Assembly (NCBI RefSeq): GCF_033095985.1
Contig: NZ_AP026802.1
Location: forward strand, 806,001 to 870,000
Source of the DNA: Xylocopilactobacillus apicola
Lineage (GTDB): Bacteria; Bacillota; Bacilli; Lactobacillales; Lactobacillaceae
Length of the DNA: 64,000 bases
Reading direction: 5' to 3'
Of this stretch, positions 39,527-46,655 are shown piece after piece. Positions within the stretch are counted from its first letter, which is position 1; every line of letters starts with the position of its first letter. The notes below the pieces were generated by a model. It did not search any database, had not been told where the DNA came from, and saw only the letters and a list, made by a program, of their open reading frames with translations. A program made the translations under genes and the position numbers.

Positions 39527-39589
39527 TTAAGATGTTGCAATAAGCAAACCAAATGAAATCATCAACGAGATAGCTTGAAAAACAGTCAA
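39527..39589 (-). CDS. TxpA/holin-like type I toxin peptide (20 aa)
   Basis: TTG start; the product MTVFQAISLMISFGLLIATS is one hydrophobic helix. The pattern TVFQA-SLMISFG matches the Firmicute putative holin-like toxin family (TxpA/BsrG type, e.g. MTVYESLMIMINFG). It is shorter than usual: family members run 30-60 residues with a basic tail, which here is cut off by TAA. The TTG overlaps the TGA of a 15-residue leader ORF (TTGA), and AAAGGA lies 12 nt upstream. The membrane is the expected target. Confidence 0.65.
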   Translation of the reverse strand: MTVFQAISLMISFGLLIATS

Positions 39590-39633
39590 GCTGACTGCAA
39601 ATCCTTTCTAGTAAGATTTTTCCGTATTTCCAT
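39586..39633 (-). CDS. Leader ORF coupled to the toxin (15 aa)
   Basis: ATG with a perfect AAGGAGG 9 nt upstream encodes MEIRKNLTRKDLQSA. Its TGA overlaps the TTG of the toxin ORF as TTGA, so ribosomes finishing here can restart on the toxin. The start codon is inside a hairpin (39623-39636). Its peptide may have no function of its own. Confidence 0.5.
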   Translation of the reverse strand: MEIRKNLTRKDLQSA

Positions 39634-39636
39634 ACG
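39623..39636 (-). promoter_or_regulatory. Start-codon hairpin in the toxin mRNA
   Basis: On the minus strand CGTAT-GGAA-ATACG forms a 5-bp stem with a GNRA-type tetraloop that buries the leader AUG. A second pairing, ATTTCC with GGAAAT, would enclose the SD and AUG. Both suggest control of leader translation. Confidence 0.5.
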
Positions 39637-39692
39637 ACACCACCTCCTTGGAAATTCATGCAGCCACCGCCCATAAAACTTCTCACCTGTTA

Positions 39693-39701
39693 AGTATATC
39701 A
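39693..39701 (-). promoter_or_regulatory. Extended -10 promoter of the toxin mRNA
   Basis: Minus-strand TGATATACT; transcription would begin near 39686. The -35 region is poor and overlaps the LexA box. Confidence 0.55.
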
Positions 39702-39704
39702 AAA

Positions 39705-39718
39705 AGAACAAATGTTCG
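39705..39718 (-). promoter_or_regulatory. Candidate LexA (SOS) box over the toxin promoter
   Basis: Minus-strand CGAACATTTGTTCT carries the GAAC-N4-GTTC arms of the Gram-positive LexA operator. It lies 6 nt upstream of the -10 element, in the -35/spacer region, where binding would block RNA polymerase. Confidence 0.7.
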
Positions 39719-39850
39719 ACAGGTGAATTTTGCTATTTCGAAAAATTTTTATAAAACTCTTCAAGTCAATAAGTTAAATACGAAGATAGATTTTAGTGAG
39801 GAAAAACAGACAATTAAAATGTTGGAATATCGATCTCATTAATATCTCAA

Positions 39851-39873
39851 ACCGTATATAACGGTATAACGGT
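39851..39873. promoter_or_regulatory. Inverted repeat and direct repeat upstream of the permease gene
   Basis: ACCGT-N5-ACGGT at 39851-39865 is followed by a second ATAACGGT copy. This may be an operator. The rest of the 39719-40071 gap is AT-rich and holds only the possible promoter at 39977. Confidence 0.35.
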
Positions 39874-39976
39874 GAAATTTTTATTGTGAGCGAAAATTAA
39901 TTAAGATGTACACCGAGATTAATTCAGTTGTTTCTCCCGTTTTTCAATAAATACTCGAAATTATTAATAAAAATCA

Positions 39977-40005
39977 TTGACAATTAACACGAGATATTAG
40001 AGAAT
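39977..40005 (+). promoter_or_regulatory. Possible promoter of the permease/epimerase operon
   Basis: A perfect TTGACA at 39977-39982 and a weak GAGAAT at 40000-40005 with a 17-nt spacer. About 65 nt of leader would precede the permease start. Confidence 0.45.
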
Positions 40006-40071
40006 ATTAACCAACTTCTAGTGGTAGGTGTAAAAATATCATAGGGGAAAATAAATTCGGGGGTATTAACA

Positions 40072-41529
40072 TTGAATAAATTATGGCGGCGGATGTGCCG
40101 TAAGGAAGATCCAAGTGTATACGAACAAAAAGACGCTCATTTAGCGCGGACTCTTAGAGTCCGCGATTTTTTAGCTTTAGGGGTTGGAACAATTGTTTCA
40201 ACAGCTATTTTTACTTTGCCAGGAGCAGTAGCTGCTGCCCACGCAGGTCCAGCAGTAGCGTTGTCGTTCTTGGGCGCTGCGGTTGTATCAGGGTTAGTAG
40301 CATTTGCTTATGCAGAGATGTCTTCGGCAATGCCTTTTGCTGGTTCTGCTTATTCTTGGATTAATGTAATTTTTGGCGAATTCTTTGGTTGGCTTGCTGG
40401 TTGGGCGCTTTTAGCTGAATATTTTATTGCAGTAGCTTTTGTAGGCTCAGGTTTTTCGGCCAACTTGCAGGGATTATTGTCTCCTTTGGGTTTTAAACTG
40501 CCAACATTTTTGGCAAAATCATTGGGTGCAAAGGGTGGATTTATTGACATAATTTCGGCCGTAGTAATTATTGCAGTGGCATTATTACTTTCTCGCGGAA
40601 TGAAAGAAGCAGCACGAGTGGAAAATGTTTTAGTTATTGCTAAAGTTTTGGCTGTTATTTTATTCCTTGTTGTTGGAGCAACGGCGATTAAAGTTCAAAA
40701 TTATGTTCCGTTTATTCCTAAATATCACGTAAATCCAGATGGGAGTGCTTTTGGTGGTTGGCAAGGTATTTATGCCGGTGTTTCAATGATTTTCCTTGCT
40801 TATATCGGTTTTGATTCCATTGCAGCTAATTCAGCCGAAGCTCGGGATCCACAAAAGACAATGCCTCGTGGCATTTTAGGCTCTTTAGCAATTGGTGTAG
40901 TTTTGTTTGTTTCGGTATCTTTAGTTCTAGTTGGGATGTTTAAGTACACTGATTATGCAAATAATGCAGAACCAGTTGGCTGGGCATTGAGACAAAGCGG
41001 CCATGCAGTTATTGGATCGATAGTCCAGGCCGTTATTGTTCTCGGAATGTTCACTGCTTTGATCGGAATGACAATGGCAGGCTCAAGACTAATTTATTCT
41101 TTTGGTCGAGACCTTTTACTTCCGAAATGGTTAGGCAAGTTAAATAAGAACAATTTACCTAATCATGCTCTTCTGGTTCTAACAATTATGGCAGTCATTG
41201 TCGGGGCAATTTTTCCGTTTGACCAGCTTTCACAGTTAATTTCTGCTGGAACGTTAGTTGCTTTTATGTTTGTGACGTTAGGAATTTACGGCTTACGGCA
41301 GCGAGAGAAAAAAGATATCAAAAATGAAGGCTTTAAAATGCCGCTTTATCCAGTCTTGCCATTCTTGGGTTTTGCTGGTTCCTTAGTAGTATTTTTAGGA
41401 ATAAGCACGGAAGCTAAAATTTATGCTGCTGGCTGGTTTTTGATCGGAATAATAATTTACTTCTTGTACGGAATGAAACATTCATATTTAAACAAAGAGA
41501 AGGAGGATTCACAAAATGGAACTGAATGA
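40072..41529 (+). CDS. APC-family amino acid permease (CAT/YfnA type)
   Basis: A polytopic transporter of 485 residues with about 12 membrane segments. The N-terminal LARTLRVRDFLALGVGTIVSTAIFTLPG (of which GVGTIVSTAIFTLPG is the TM1 substrate-binding loop) and IGFDSIAANSAEARDPQKT near residue 245 are typical of the cationic-amino-acid-transporter branch. TTG start with GGGGG 8 nt upstream. It overlaps the next gene by 14 nt, so it probably imports or exports the epimerase substrate or product, i.e. branched-chain amino acids. That substrate is inferred only from context. Confidence 0.88.
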   Translation: MNKLWRRMCRKEDPSVYEQKDAHLARTLRVRDFLALGVGTIVSTAIFTLPGAVAAAHAGPAVALSFLGAAVVSGLVAFAYAEMSSAMPFAGSAYSWINVIFGEFFGWLAGWALLAEYFIAVAFVGSGFSANLQGLLSPLGFKLPTFLAKSLGAKGGFIDIISAVVIIAVALLLSRGMKEAARVENVLVIAKVLAVILFLVVGATAIKVQNYVPFIPKYHVNPDGSAFGGWQGIYAGVSMIFLAYIGFDSIAANSAEARDPQKTMPRGILGSLAIGVVLFVSVSLVLVGMFKYTDYANNAEPVGWALRQSGHAVIGSIVQAVIVLGMFTALIGMTMAGSRLIYSFGRDLLLPKWLGKLNKNNLPNHALLVLTIMAVIVGAIFPFDQLSQLISAGTLVAFMFVTLGIYGLRQREKKDIKNEGFKMPLYPVLPFLGFAGSLVVFLGISTEAKIYAAGWFLIGIIIYFLYGMKHSYLNKEKEDSQNGTE

Positions 41530-42859
41530 AAATCAAAAATTATTAAACTCTGAAAATAAAGTACTTGCTCCGGCAACCCGGATTCAATATTTTGATTTAG
41601 TCGTTGCCAGTGGCAAAGGAGCCGTTCTAACCGATTTGGACGGCAAAGAATACGTTGATTTGTTAGCCAGCGCTTCGGCAACTAATACTGGGCATTCCCA
41701 TCCACATGTGGTGGAGGCCATTTGTCAACAAGCTAAGCAAATAATTCAGTACACACCTGCTTATTTTGCCAATGAACCAGCAGCACGGTTGGCGACTCGT
41801 TTGGCAGAATTGGCTCCGATTAGCGGACCTGTACGAGTGGGCTGGGGGAATTCAGGATCTGATGCCAATGATGCCATTATTAAATACGCTCGTGCTTATA
41901 CAAAACGTCCGTATATTGTGAGTTTTACCGGTGCTTATCACGGGTCGACCTACGGTTCCATTAGTATTTCAGCAGTTAGTTTAAATATGAGTCGCAAGAT
42001 TGGCCCGCTATTACCAGATATAGTAAAAGTTCCTTACCCTGATCCCAGTAAAAAACCAGCCAATGAAACATTAAACGATTTTGTGGACCGCTACTGGGAA
42101 GCATTCAAATTGCCATTTGAAACCTATTTGCCAGTTGAAGAAGTGGCGGCAATTATTATTGAACCAATTCAAGGTGATGGTGGAATTATTAAGGCGCCGG
42201 ATGAATACATGCAGCGCTTATACAAATTTGCCCATGATCATGGAATTCTGTTTGCCATTGATGAAGTTAATCAAGGTCTTGGACGAACCGGAAAATGGTG
42301 GTCAATTCAACACTTTAATTTGGAACCCGACATTATGACGGTTGGAAAATCGATCGCTTCAGGTCTGCCTTTGAGCGCAGTGATTGGTCGAGCAGAAATT
42401 TTGGACAGCCTTGATTCACCTGCTAACACTTACACGACAGCAGGGAACCCAGTTACAACTGCTGCTGCAAATGCAACATTAGATGTGATTGAAAATGAGC
42501 ATCTGGTTGAACGGTCGGAGAAATTGGGTAAATTAGCGCAAGAATTCTTTGATCAAGAAAAGGATAAATATGATTTTATCGGCGATGTACGTTTTTACGG
42601 TTTGAACGGAGGGGTCGATATCGTTGACCCTCAAACTCATCAGCCAGACAGTGATGCGACTAATATGATTATTTATCGCATGTTTGAATTAGGAGTAGTT
42701 GTTATTAGTTTACGCGGTTATACTTTGCGGATTCAGCCGCCTTTGGTAATCACAGAAGAACAACTACAACACGTATTCACTGCATTTAAACAAACATTTT
42801 CAGAGTTGGCAGCTGGAAAGCTGAGTTTGCCGGAAAATGCAGATCAAATGGGCTGGTAA
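41516..42859 (+). CDS. Isoleucine 2-epimerase-like PLP enzyme (class III aminotransferase fold)
   Basis: A 447-residue fold-type I PLP enzyme. The catalytic lysine is in MTVGKSIASG (about residue 278), the PLP aspartate in FAIDEVNQGLGRTG, and the phosphate site in NSGSDANDAI. Stretches such as NSGSDANDAIIK-ARAYT, YHGSTYGS, LNMSRKIGP and the closing MGW strongly resemble the isoleucine 2-epimerase of Lactobacillus buchneri/otakiensis, which racemises branched-chain amino acids. A GABA or ornithine aminotransferase is the alternative. ATG with AAGGAGG; coupled to the permease. Confidence 0.82.
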   Translation: MELNENQKLLNSENKVLAPATRIQYFDLVVASGKGAVLTDLDGKEYVDLLASASATNTGHSHPHVVEAICQQAKQIIQYTPAYFANEPAARLATRLAELAPISGPVRVGWGNSGSDANDAIIKYARAYTKRPYIVSFTGAYHGSTYGSISISAVSLNMSRKIGPLLPDIVKVPYPDPSKKPANETLNDFVDRYWEAFKLPFETYLPVEEVAAIIIEPIQGDGGIIKAPDEYMQRLYKFAHDHGILFAIDEVNQGLGRTGKWWSIQHFNLEPDIMTVGKSIASGLPLSAVIGRAEILDSLDSPANTYTTAGNPVTTAAANATLDVIENEHLVERSEKLGKLAQEFFDQEKDKYDFIGDVRFYGLNGGVDIVDPQTHQPDSDATNMIIYRMFELGVVVISLRGYTLRIQPPLVITEEQLQHVFTAFKQTFSELAAGKLSLPENADQMGW

Positions 42860-42871
42860 ATCTGTTAAAAT

Positions 42872-42900
42872 CATTCTAAAGTACTTTTAGGATGGTTTTT
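42872..42900 (+). terminator. Terminator after the permease/epimerase operon
   Basis: CATTCTAAA (42872-42880) pairs with TTTAGGATG (42886-42894), one G-T pair, followed by GTTTTT. Confidence 0.8.
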
Positions 42901-42910
42901 ATTTTGCAAC

Positions 42911-42934
42911 AAAAAAGGAGCAAATATTTGCTCC
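42911..42934 (-). terminator. Terminator of the DUF3042 gene
   Basis: Minus strand: the perfect 18-nt palindrome GGAGCAAAT/ATTTGCTCC followed by six T residues, 7 nt after the stop codon. Confidence 0.9.
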
Positions 42935-42941
42935 AATTGTC

Positions 42942-43121
42942 TTAACCCATATGAGCTTGGTGACTCTTACGGTTAGCACGACGACGATTGTCTTCAATCT
43001 GTTGTGCTTTTTCTTCAGTTGGTTCAACGACAGTCTTTTTAAAAGCATAAGCCGACGCAGCAACAGCGCCAATAGCTGCAACACTGCCAGTTACAAAACC
43101 AGAGATAAATTTCTTAGCCAT
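42942..43121 (-). CDS. DUF3042 family small membrane-associated protein
   Basis: A 59-residue protein with one N-terminal hydrophobic segment (FISGFVTGSVAAIGAVAASA) and a charged helical tail (KTVVEPTEEKAQQIEDNRRR) closing in KSHQAHMG. This is the pattern of the lactobacillar DUF3042 family, which typically lies divergent from miaA-glnR-glnA. Start ATG 43121 has AAGGAGG 6 nt upstream; the frame extends further but without a good start. Function unknown. Confidence 0.88.
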   Translation of the reverse strand: MAKKFISGFVTGSVAAIGAVAASAYAFKKTVVEPTEEKAQQIEDNRRRANRKSHQAHMG

Positions 43122-43156
43122 GAATAGCCTCCTTACTTGCGATATCATCTGTAGTA

Positions 43157-43185
43157 ATGTTATCTTTAAACTAAAATCTTTACAA
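43157..43185 (-). promoter_or_regulatory. Promoter of the DUF3042 gene
   Basis: Minus strand: TTGTAA (43180-43185), a 17-nt spacer, TAACAT (43157-43162). Confidence 0.6.
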
Positions 43186-43202
43186 GCCCAATTATACAAC
43201 AT

Positions 43203-44111
43203 ATGAAAAAAATTAAAAAAATTATCGTAATTGTCGGTCCTACCGCAACAGGAAAGACAGATTTAGCCGTTAGATTGGCTGAAAAGTTAAATACCTATAT
43301 AATTTCAGGGGATTCGATGCAAATATATCGCTATTTTAAGATTGGTACTGCTCAACCTGATTTGAGTGCAATTGATGTTCCTTATTATTTGGTTAATCAG
43401 ATTGAGCCGACTGAGCGTTTTTCGGTTTATGACTTTAAACAGGCTGCAAATGAAATTATTGATCATAACTCCACGATTCCAATTATTGCAGGGGGGACGG
43501 GGCTTTATATCAATTCATTTCTTCGTAATTATTCTCTTGGTGAACTTGAAGAGAAGCAATACCAGGACTTTTTGATGTCTAATGAAAATTTAAATTTAAC
43601 GGATCTGATTAATTGGTTGCAAGAAATTGATCCAACTGCGACCCCTTATGTTGACCTAGCTAATAAGCGCAGGGTTTTAAGAGCAATTGCAATTAAAAAA
43701 CTCACAGGTCGCTCAATTGTTGATCAAAAGGAATCTGAAGTAGAATTTGACCCTTATATTATTGGACTCAACACAGCTCGGAATGTATTGTATGAGCGGA
43801 TTGAAAAACGAGTAGACCAGATGATGGAACAAGGTATAGTTTATGAGGCAGAAGATGTATATATACATCAAGAAGATTATCCGCTTTTAACAAAAGCGAT
43901 TGCCTACAAAGAATTTTTCCCTTATTTTGCCAAAAACTGCGAGCTTTCAGCTTCTGTTGCTCTTTTGAAGCAAAAGTCTCGTAATTATGCTAAACGTCAA
44001 TTAACGTGGTTTCGTAATAAAATGCAGGTGAATTGGTATGATTTATCCGAACCCGATTTTATTACTCAAATTGAGCATGATGTTATGCAGTGGCTTGCTT
44101 TTCTGGATTGA
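43203..44111 (+). CDS. miaA: tRNA dimethylallyltransferase
   Basis: Transfers dimethylallyl from DMAPP to A37 of UNN-decoding tRNAs, drawing on the product of the mevalonate pathway. GPTATGKTDLAVRLA (P-loop, residues 12-26), SGDSMQIYRYFKIGTAQP and AGGTGLYINSFL are signatures. 302 residues. No SD is visible before the ATG, and a TATACA sequence ends only 4 nt upstream, so initiation here is unusual or the mRNA is nearly leaderless. Confidence 0.95.
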   Translation: MKKIKKIIVIVGPTATGKTDLAVRLAEKLNTYIISGDSMQIYRYFKIGTAQPDLSAIDVPYYLVNQIEPTERFSVYDFKQAANEIIDHNSTIPIIAGGTGLYINSFLRNYSLGELEEKQYQDFLMSNENLNLTDLINWLQEIDPTATPYVDLANKRRVLRAIAIKKLTGRSIVDQKESEVEFDPYIIGLNTARNVLYERIEKRVDQMMEQGIVYEAEDVYIHQEDYPLLTKAIAYKEFFPYFAKNCELSASVALLKQKSRNYAKRQLTWFRNKMQVNWYDLSEPDFITQIEHDVMQWLAFLD

Positions 44112-44128
44112 TGTCAGAAATGCTAACA
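44112..44128 (+). promoter_or_regulatory. GlnR operator upstream of glnRA
   Basis: TGTCA-GAAATGC-TAACA fits the GlnR/TnrA consensus TGTNA-N7-TNACA exactly and begins right at the miaA stop, 57 nt before glnR. It indicates autoregulation by GlnR under nitrogen excess. A likely -35/-10 (TTGAAC, GATAAT) follows at 44136-44162 with a short 15-nt spacer. Confidence 0.8.
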
Positions 44129-44184
44129 TCAACTATTGAACTGATTTATTAATCGAGATAATTTATACCAGGAGGGTTAAGGAT

Positions 44185-44538
44185 ATGAGTAAAGAAATTA
44201 AACGGGATCTCCCGATCCTTTCACTTCAGGTTGTCATGGCTTTGACGGATCTAAGTGCCCGCCAAATTAGATATTACGAAGAAAAAAAGTTAATCACTTA
44301 TCATCGAACTGATGGTCATCAAAGGGTTTTCTCGCTTAATGATCTTGATGAATTATTGATTATTAAAGAGATGCTTGATAGTGGTGAAACGATTAAAGAA
44401 ATTCAGCAATATCGAGCGAAAAAGACCTCAGGATATCAAACTGAAACTTTTAAACCCGTTACTGATGAAGAAGCACGAGATATTTTTCGTAATGAAATGA
44501 TGCGTTATCTAGAAATTGGTAAAAATAATTTAGACTGA
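44185..44538 (+). CDS. glnR: Nitrogen-metabolism repressor GlnR (MerR family)
   Basis: A 117-residue MerR-family regulator. The N-terminal winged helix [18 protein letters not shown]-type recognition region (residues about 20-40) and [20 protein letters not shown] are typical. The C-terminal tail is the part that senses feedback-inhibited glutamine synthetase in Bacillus. GGAGGG lies upstream of ATG. Operon with glnA, 7 nt apart, and controlled by the GlnR box at 44112. Confidence 0.96.
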   Translation: MSKEIKRDLPILSLQVVMALTDLSARQIRYYEEKKLITYHRTDGHQRVFSLNDLDELLIIKEMLDSGETIKEIQQYRAKKTSGYQTETFKPVTDEEARDIFRNEMMRYLEIGKNNLD

Positions 44539-44545
44539 GGAAAAA

Positions 44546-45886
44546 ATGGCACGCAAAAAATACACCAAAGAAGAGATTAGAGAAATAGTCGAAAGAGAAA
44601 ATGTTAGCTTTATTCGTCTAATGTTTACAGATATTAATGGAATTTTAAAAAACTTAGAAGTCCCAGTGTCCCAGCTGGAGAAAGTTCTCAAAGGAGATCT
44701 AATGTTTGATGGTTCTTCCATTGATGGATTTGTTCGAATTGAAGAAGGTGATATGTATCTTAAACCAGATTTAGATACGTTTTTAATTTTTCCTTGGGGC
44801 ACGGAGCATGGTAAAGTTGCTCGTTTGATCTGCGATGTTTATGACCCGAATCACAAGCCTTTTCTTGGAGATCCACGGGTGAATTTAAAACGAAATATCA
44901 AAGAAATGGAAAAGATGGGTTTTACATCTTTTAACATTGGTTGCGAACCAGAGTTTTTTCTCTTTAAACTTGATGAATTGGATCATCCGACTAGTATTTT
45001 AAACGATAAAGGGAGTTATTTTGATTTTGCTCCGCTTGATTTAGGTGAGAATTGTCGGCGAGATATTGTTTTAGTTTTGGAGAAGATGGGCTTTGAGGTT
45101 GAAGGAGCGCACCATGAAGTGTCCCCTGGTCAACACGAGATCGACTTTAAATACGAGAACGCCGTTGAGGCCGCTGATAATATTGAAACTTTTAAACTGG
45201 TGGTTAAGACGATTGCTAGGCAATATCATCTTCATGCGACGTTTATGCCTAAGCCAGTGCAAGGGGTCAATGGGTCAGGAATGCATACAAATATGTCGCT
45301 ATTCACAGACAAAGGAAATGCATTTTATGATCCAGATAGCGATCTCCAACTATCACAAACTTGCCAGAAATTCTTAGCAGGTCTTTTAAAACATGCAGCT
45401 AGTTTTACGGCAGTGACTAATCCAATTGTCAATTCTTATAAGCGCCTCGTTCCAGGGTTTGAAGCTCCCGTTTACATTGCATGGAGTGGGCGGAACCGTT
45501 CGCCGATGGTACGAGTTCCGGTCGATCGAAAAAATTCTACGCGTTTAGAGTTAAGAAGCGTTGATCCAACGACAAATCCCTATATGGCTTTTAGCGTGAT
45601 TTTAGCCGCTGGGCTTGATGGATTAAAATCTGATTTGCCAGCAGTTCCTCCAATTGACCGCAATATTTACCGGATGAATAAAGAGGAGCGCTTGGCTCAT
45701 CAAATCCGCGATTTACCTCAAAATTTATATGAAGCACTAAATTGGTTGGGTAAAGATGACGTTGTGGTAAAATCTCTAGGTGAACACATTTATAGAAGTT
45801 TTGTAAACTTAAAGAAATTAGAATGGGTGTCTTATTCCCAAACCATTTCGGATTGGGAGAAAGAACAATATTTAGAAATTTATTAA
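44546..45886 (+). CDS. glnA: Glutamine synthetase, type I-alpha
   Basis: ATP-dependent amidation of glutamate, assembled as a dodecamer. [18 protein letters not shown] near residue 52 (containing the feedback-inhibition arginine of Gram-positive enzymes), GCEPEFFLF metal ligands, [13 protein letters not shown], and the flexible loop region [17 protein letters not shown] are present. The adenylylation-site insertion of beta-type enzymes is absent, so control is by feedback and GlnR. 446 residues. GAGGA precedes ATG. Its stop is 1 nt from the convergent plsY stop. Confidence 0.98.
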   Translation: MARKKYTKEEIREIVERENVSFIRLMFTDINGILKNLEVPVSQLEKVLKGDLMFDGSSIDGFVRIEEGDMYLKPDLDTFLIFPWGTEHGKVARLICDVYDPNHKPFLGDPRVNLKRNIKEMEKMGFTSFNIGCEPEFFLFKLDELDHPTSILNDKGSYFDFAPLDLGENCRRDIVLVLEKMGFEVEGAHHEVSPGQHEIDFKYENAVEAADNIETFKLVVKTIARQYHLHATFMPKPVQGVNGSGMHTNMSLFTDKGNAFYDPDSDLQLSQTCQKFLAGLLKHAASFTAVTNPIVNSYKRLVPGFEAPVYIAWSGRNRSPMVRVPVDRKNSTRLELRSVDPTTNPYMAFSVILAAGLDGLKSDLPAVPPIDRNIYRMNKEERLAHQIRDLPQNLYEALNWLGKDDVVVKSLGEHIYRSFVNLKKLEWVSYSQTISDWEKEQYLEIY

Positions 45887-45887
45887 A

Positions 45888-46517
45888 TTATTTTTTGTTT
45901 TTGCGCCAGTAAATTAAACCGAATGGGACAAGATTTTCTTGCCCTTTTTTGATGCGTTTGATATTTTCGCGGTGGCGATAAATGACAATAATTAGTAGAA
46001 TAAAAGCGATAGGTGATAAAATTGGATCTTTGAGAACAAAAAAAGAAACAAGGTTAACAAAGATAAACCCTAAAATACTACCCATTGAGACAGCACTTGT
46101 GAAAAAAACGGTCGTTAAAAAAACAATCCAGGTTAAAATAAAGAGGATTGGCTCGTAGGCGAGTAAAATTCCGGCTCCTGTTGCTACAGCTTTACCGCCG
46201 CGAAATTTCAAGAAAATTGAAAATGTGTGGCCAAGAACTGCAAAAAAACCGCAGATAATCACATAGTAGTGAGGGTAGTGACCAAAAATGATAGGAAGTG
46301 ACGCACTAAGAGTTCCTTTTAACATATCAAGCATTAAAACCAAACTGCCTAGTTTAGTTCCCAGCACTCGGTAGGCGTTGGTGGTACCAATGCTGTGACT
46401 GCCGTAATTTCTAATATCGGTGTGCTTAAACCATTTACCGATTAGAACTCCAAACGGAATGGAACCGATCAAGTAGGCAATTAAACAGAGAATCGTGAAA
46501 ATTAAAAGTTTGCTCAT
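45888..46517 (-). CDS. plsY: Glycerol-3-phosphate acyltransferase PlsY
   Basis: Integral membrane enzyme that transfers the acyl group of acyl-phosphate to glycerol-3-phosphate. The three family motifs are present: GSIPFGVLIGKW, then NYGSHSIGTTNAYRVLG, and KFRGGKAVATGAG. 209 residues with about five to seven membrane segments. ATG with AAAGGA 8 nt upstream. Divergent from parE, as in most Lactobacillales. Confidence 0.96.
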   Translation of the reverse strand: MSKLLIFTILCLIAYLIGSIPFGVLIGKWFKHTDIRNYGSHSIGTTNAYRVLGTKLGSLVLMLDMLKGTLSASLPIIFGHYPHYYVIICGFFAVLGHTFSIFLKFRGGKAVATGAGILLAYEPILFILTWIVFLTTVFFTSAVSMGSILGFIFVNLVSFFVLKDPILSPIAFILLIIVIYRHRENIKRIKKGQENLVPFGLIYWRKNKK

Positions 46518-46585
46518 TTTAGTTATCCTTTGCAGTAGAAATCACCACCAATTATAACTGAAATTCACCAGAAAAAATAAAAATA

Positions 46586-46615
46586 TTGAAGATCAGGGTG
46601 AACTTGCGTTATATT
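46586..46615 (+). promoter_or_regulatory. Promoter of parE-parC
   Basis: TTGAAG (46586-46591), an 18-nt spacer, TATATT (46610-46615), with about 34 nt of leader. Confidence 0.5.
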
Positions 46616-46655
46616 TGTTAATCAGTAGAACGAAATAAATGAAAATGGAATAGAT

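Noticed and set aside
39648-39842. A plus-strand ORF of 64 codons upstream of the permease operon
   Set aside because: It begins inside the toxin 5' UTR with no SD, runs across the LexA box and promoter, and its product shows no family or composition signal.
43179-43198. TTTACA...TATACA as a promoter for miaA
   Set aside because: The elements are only 8 nt apart, and the -10 would place the start point at the ATG. Mentioned only as a possible leaderless case.
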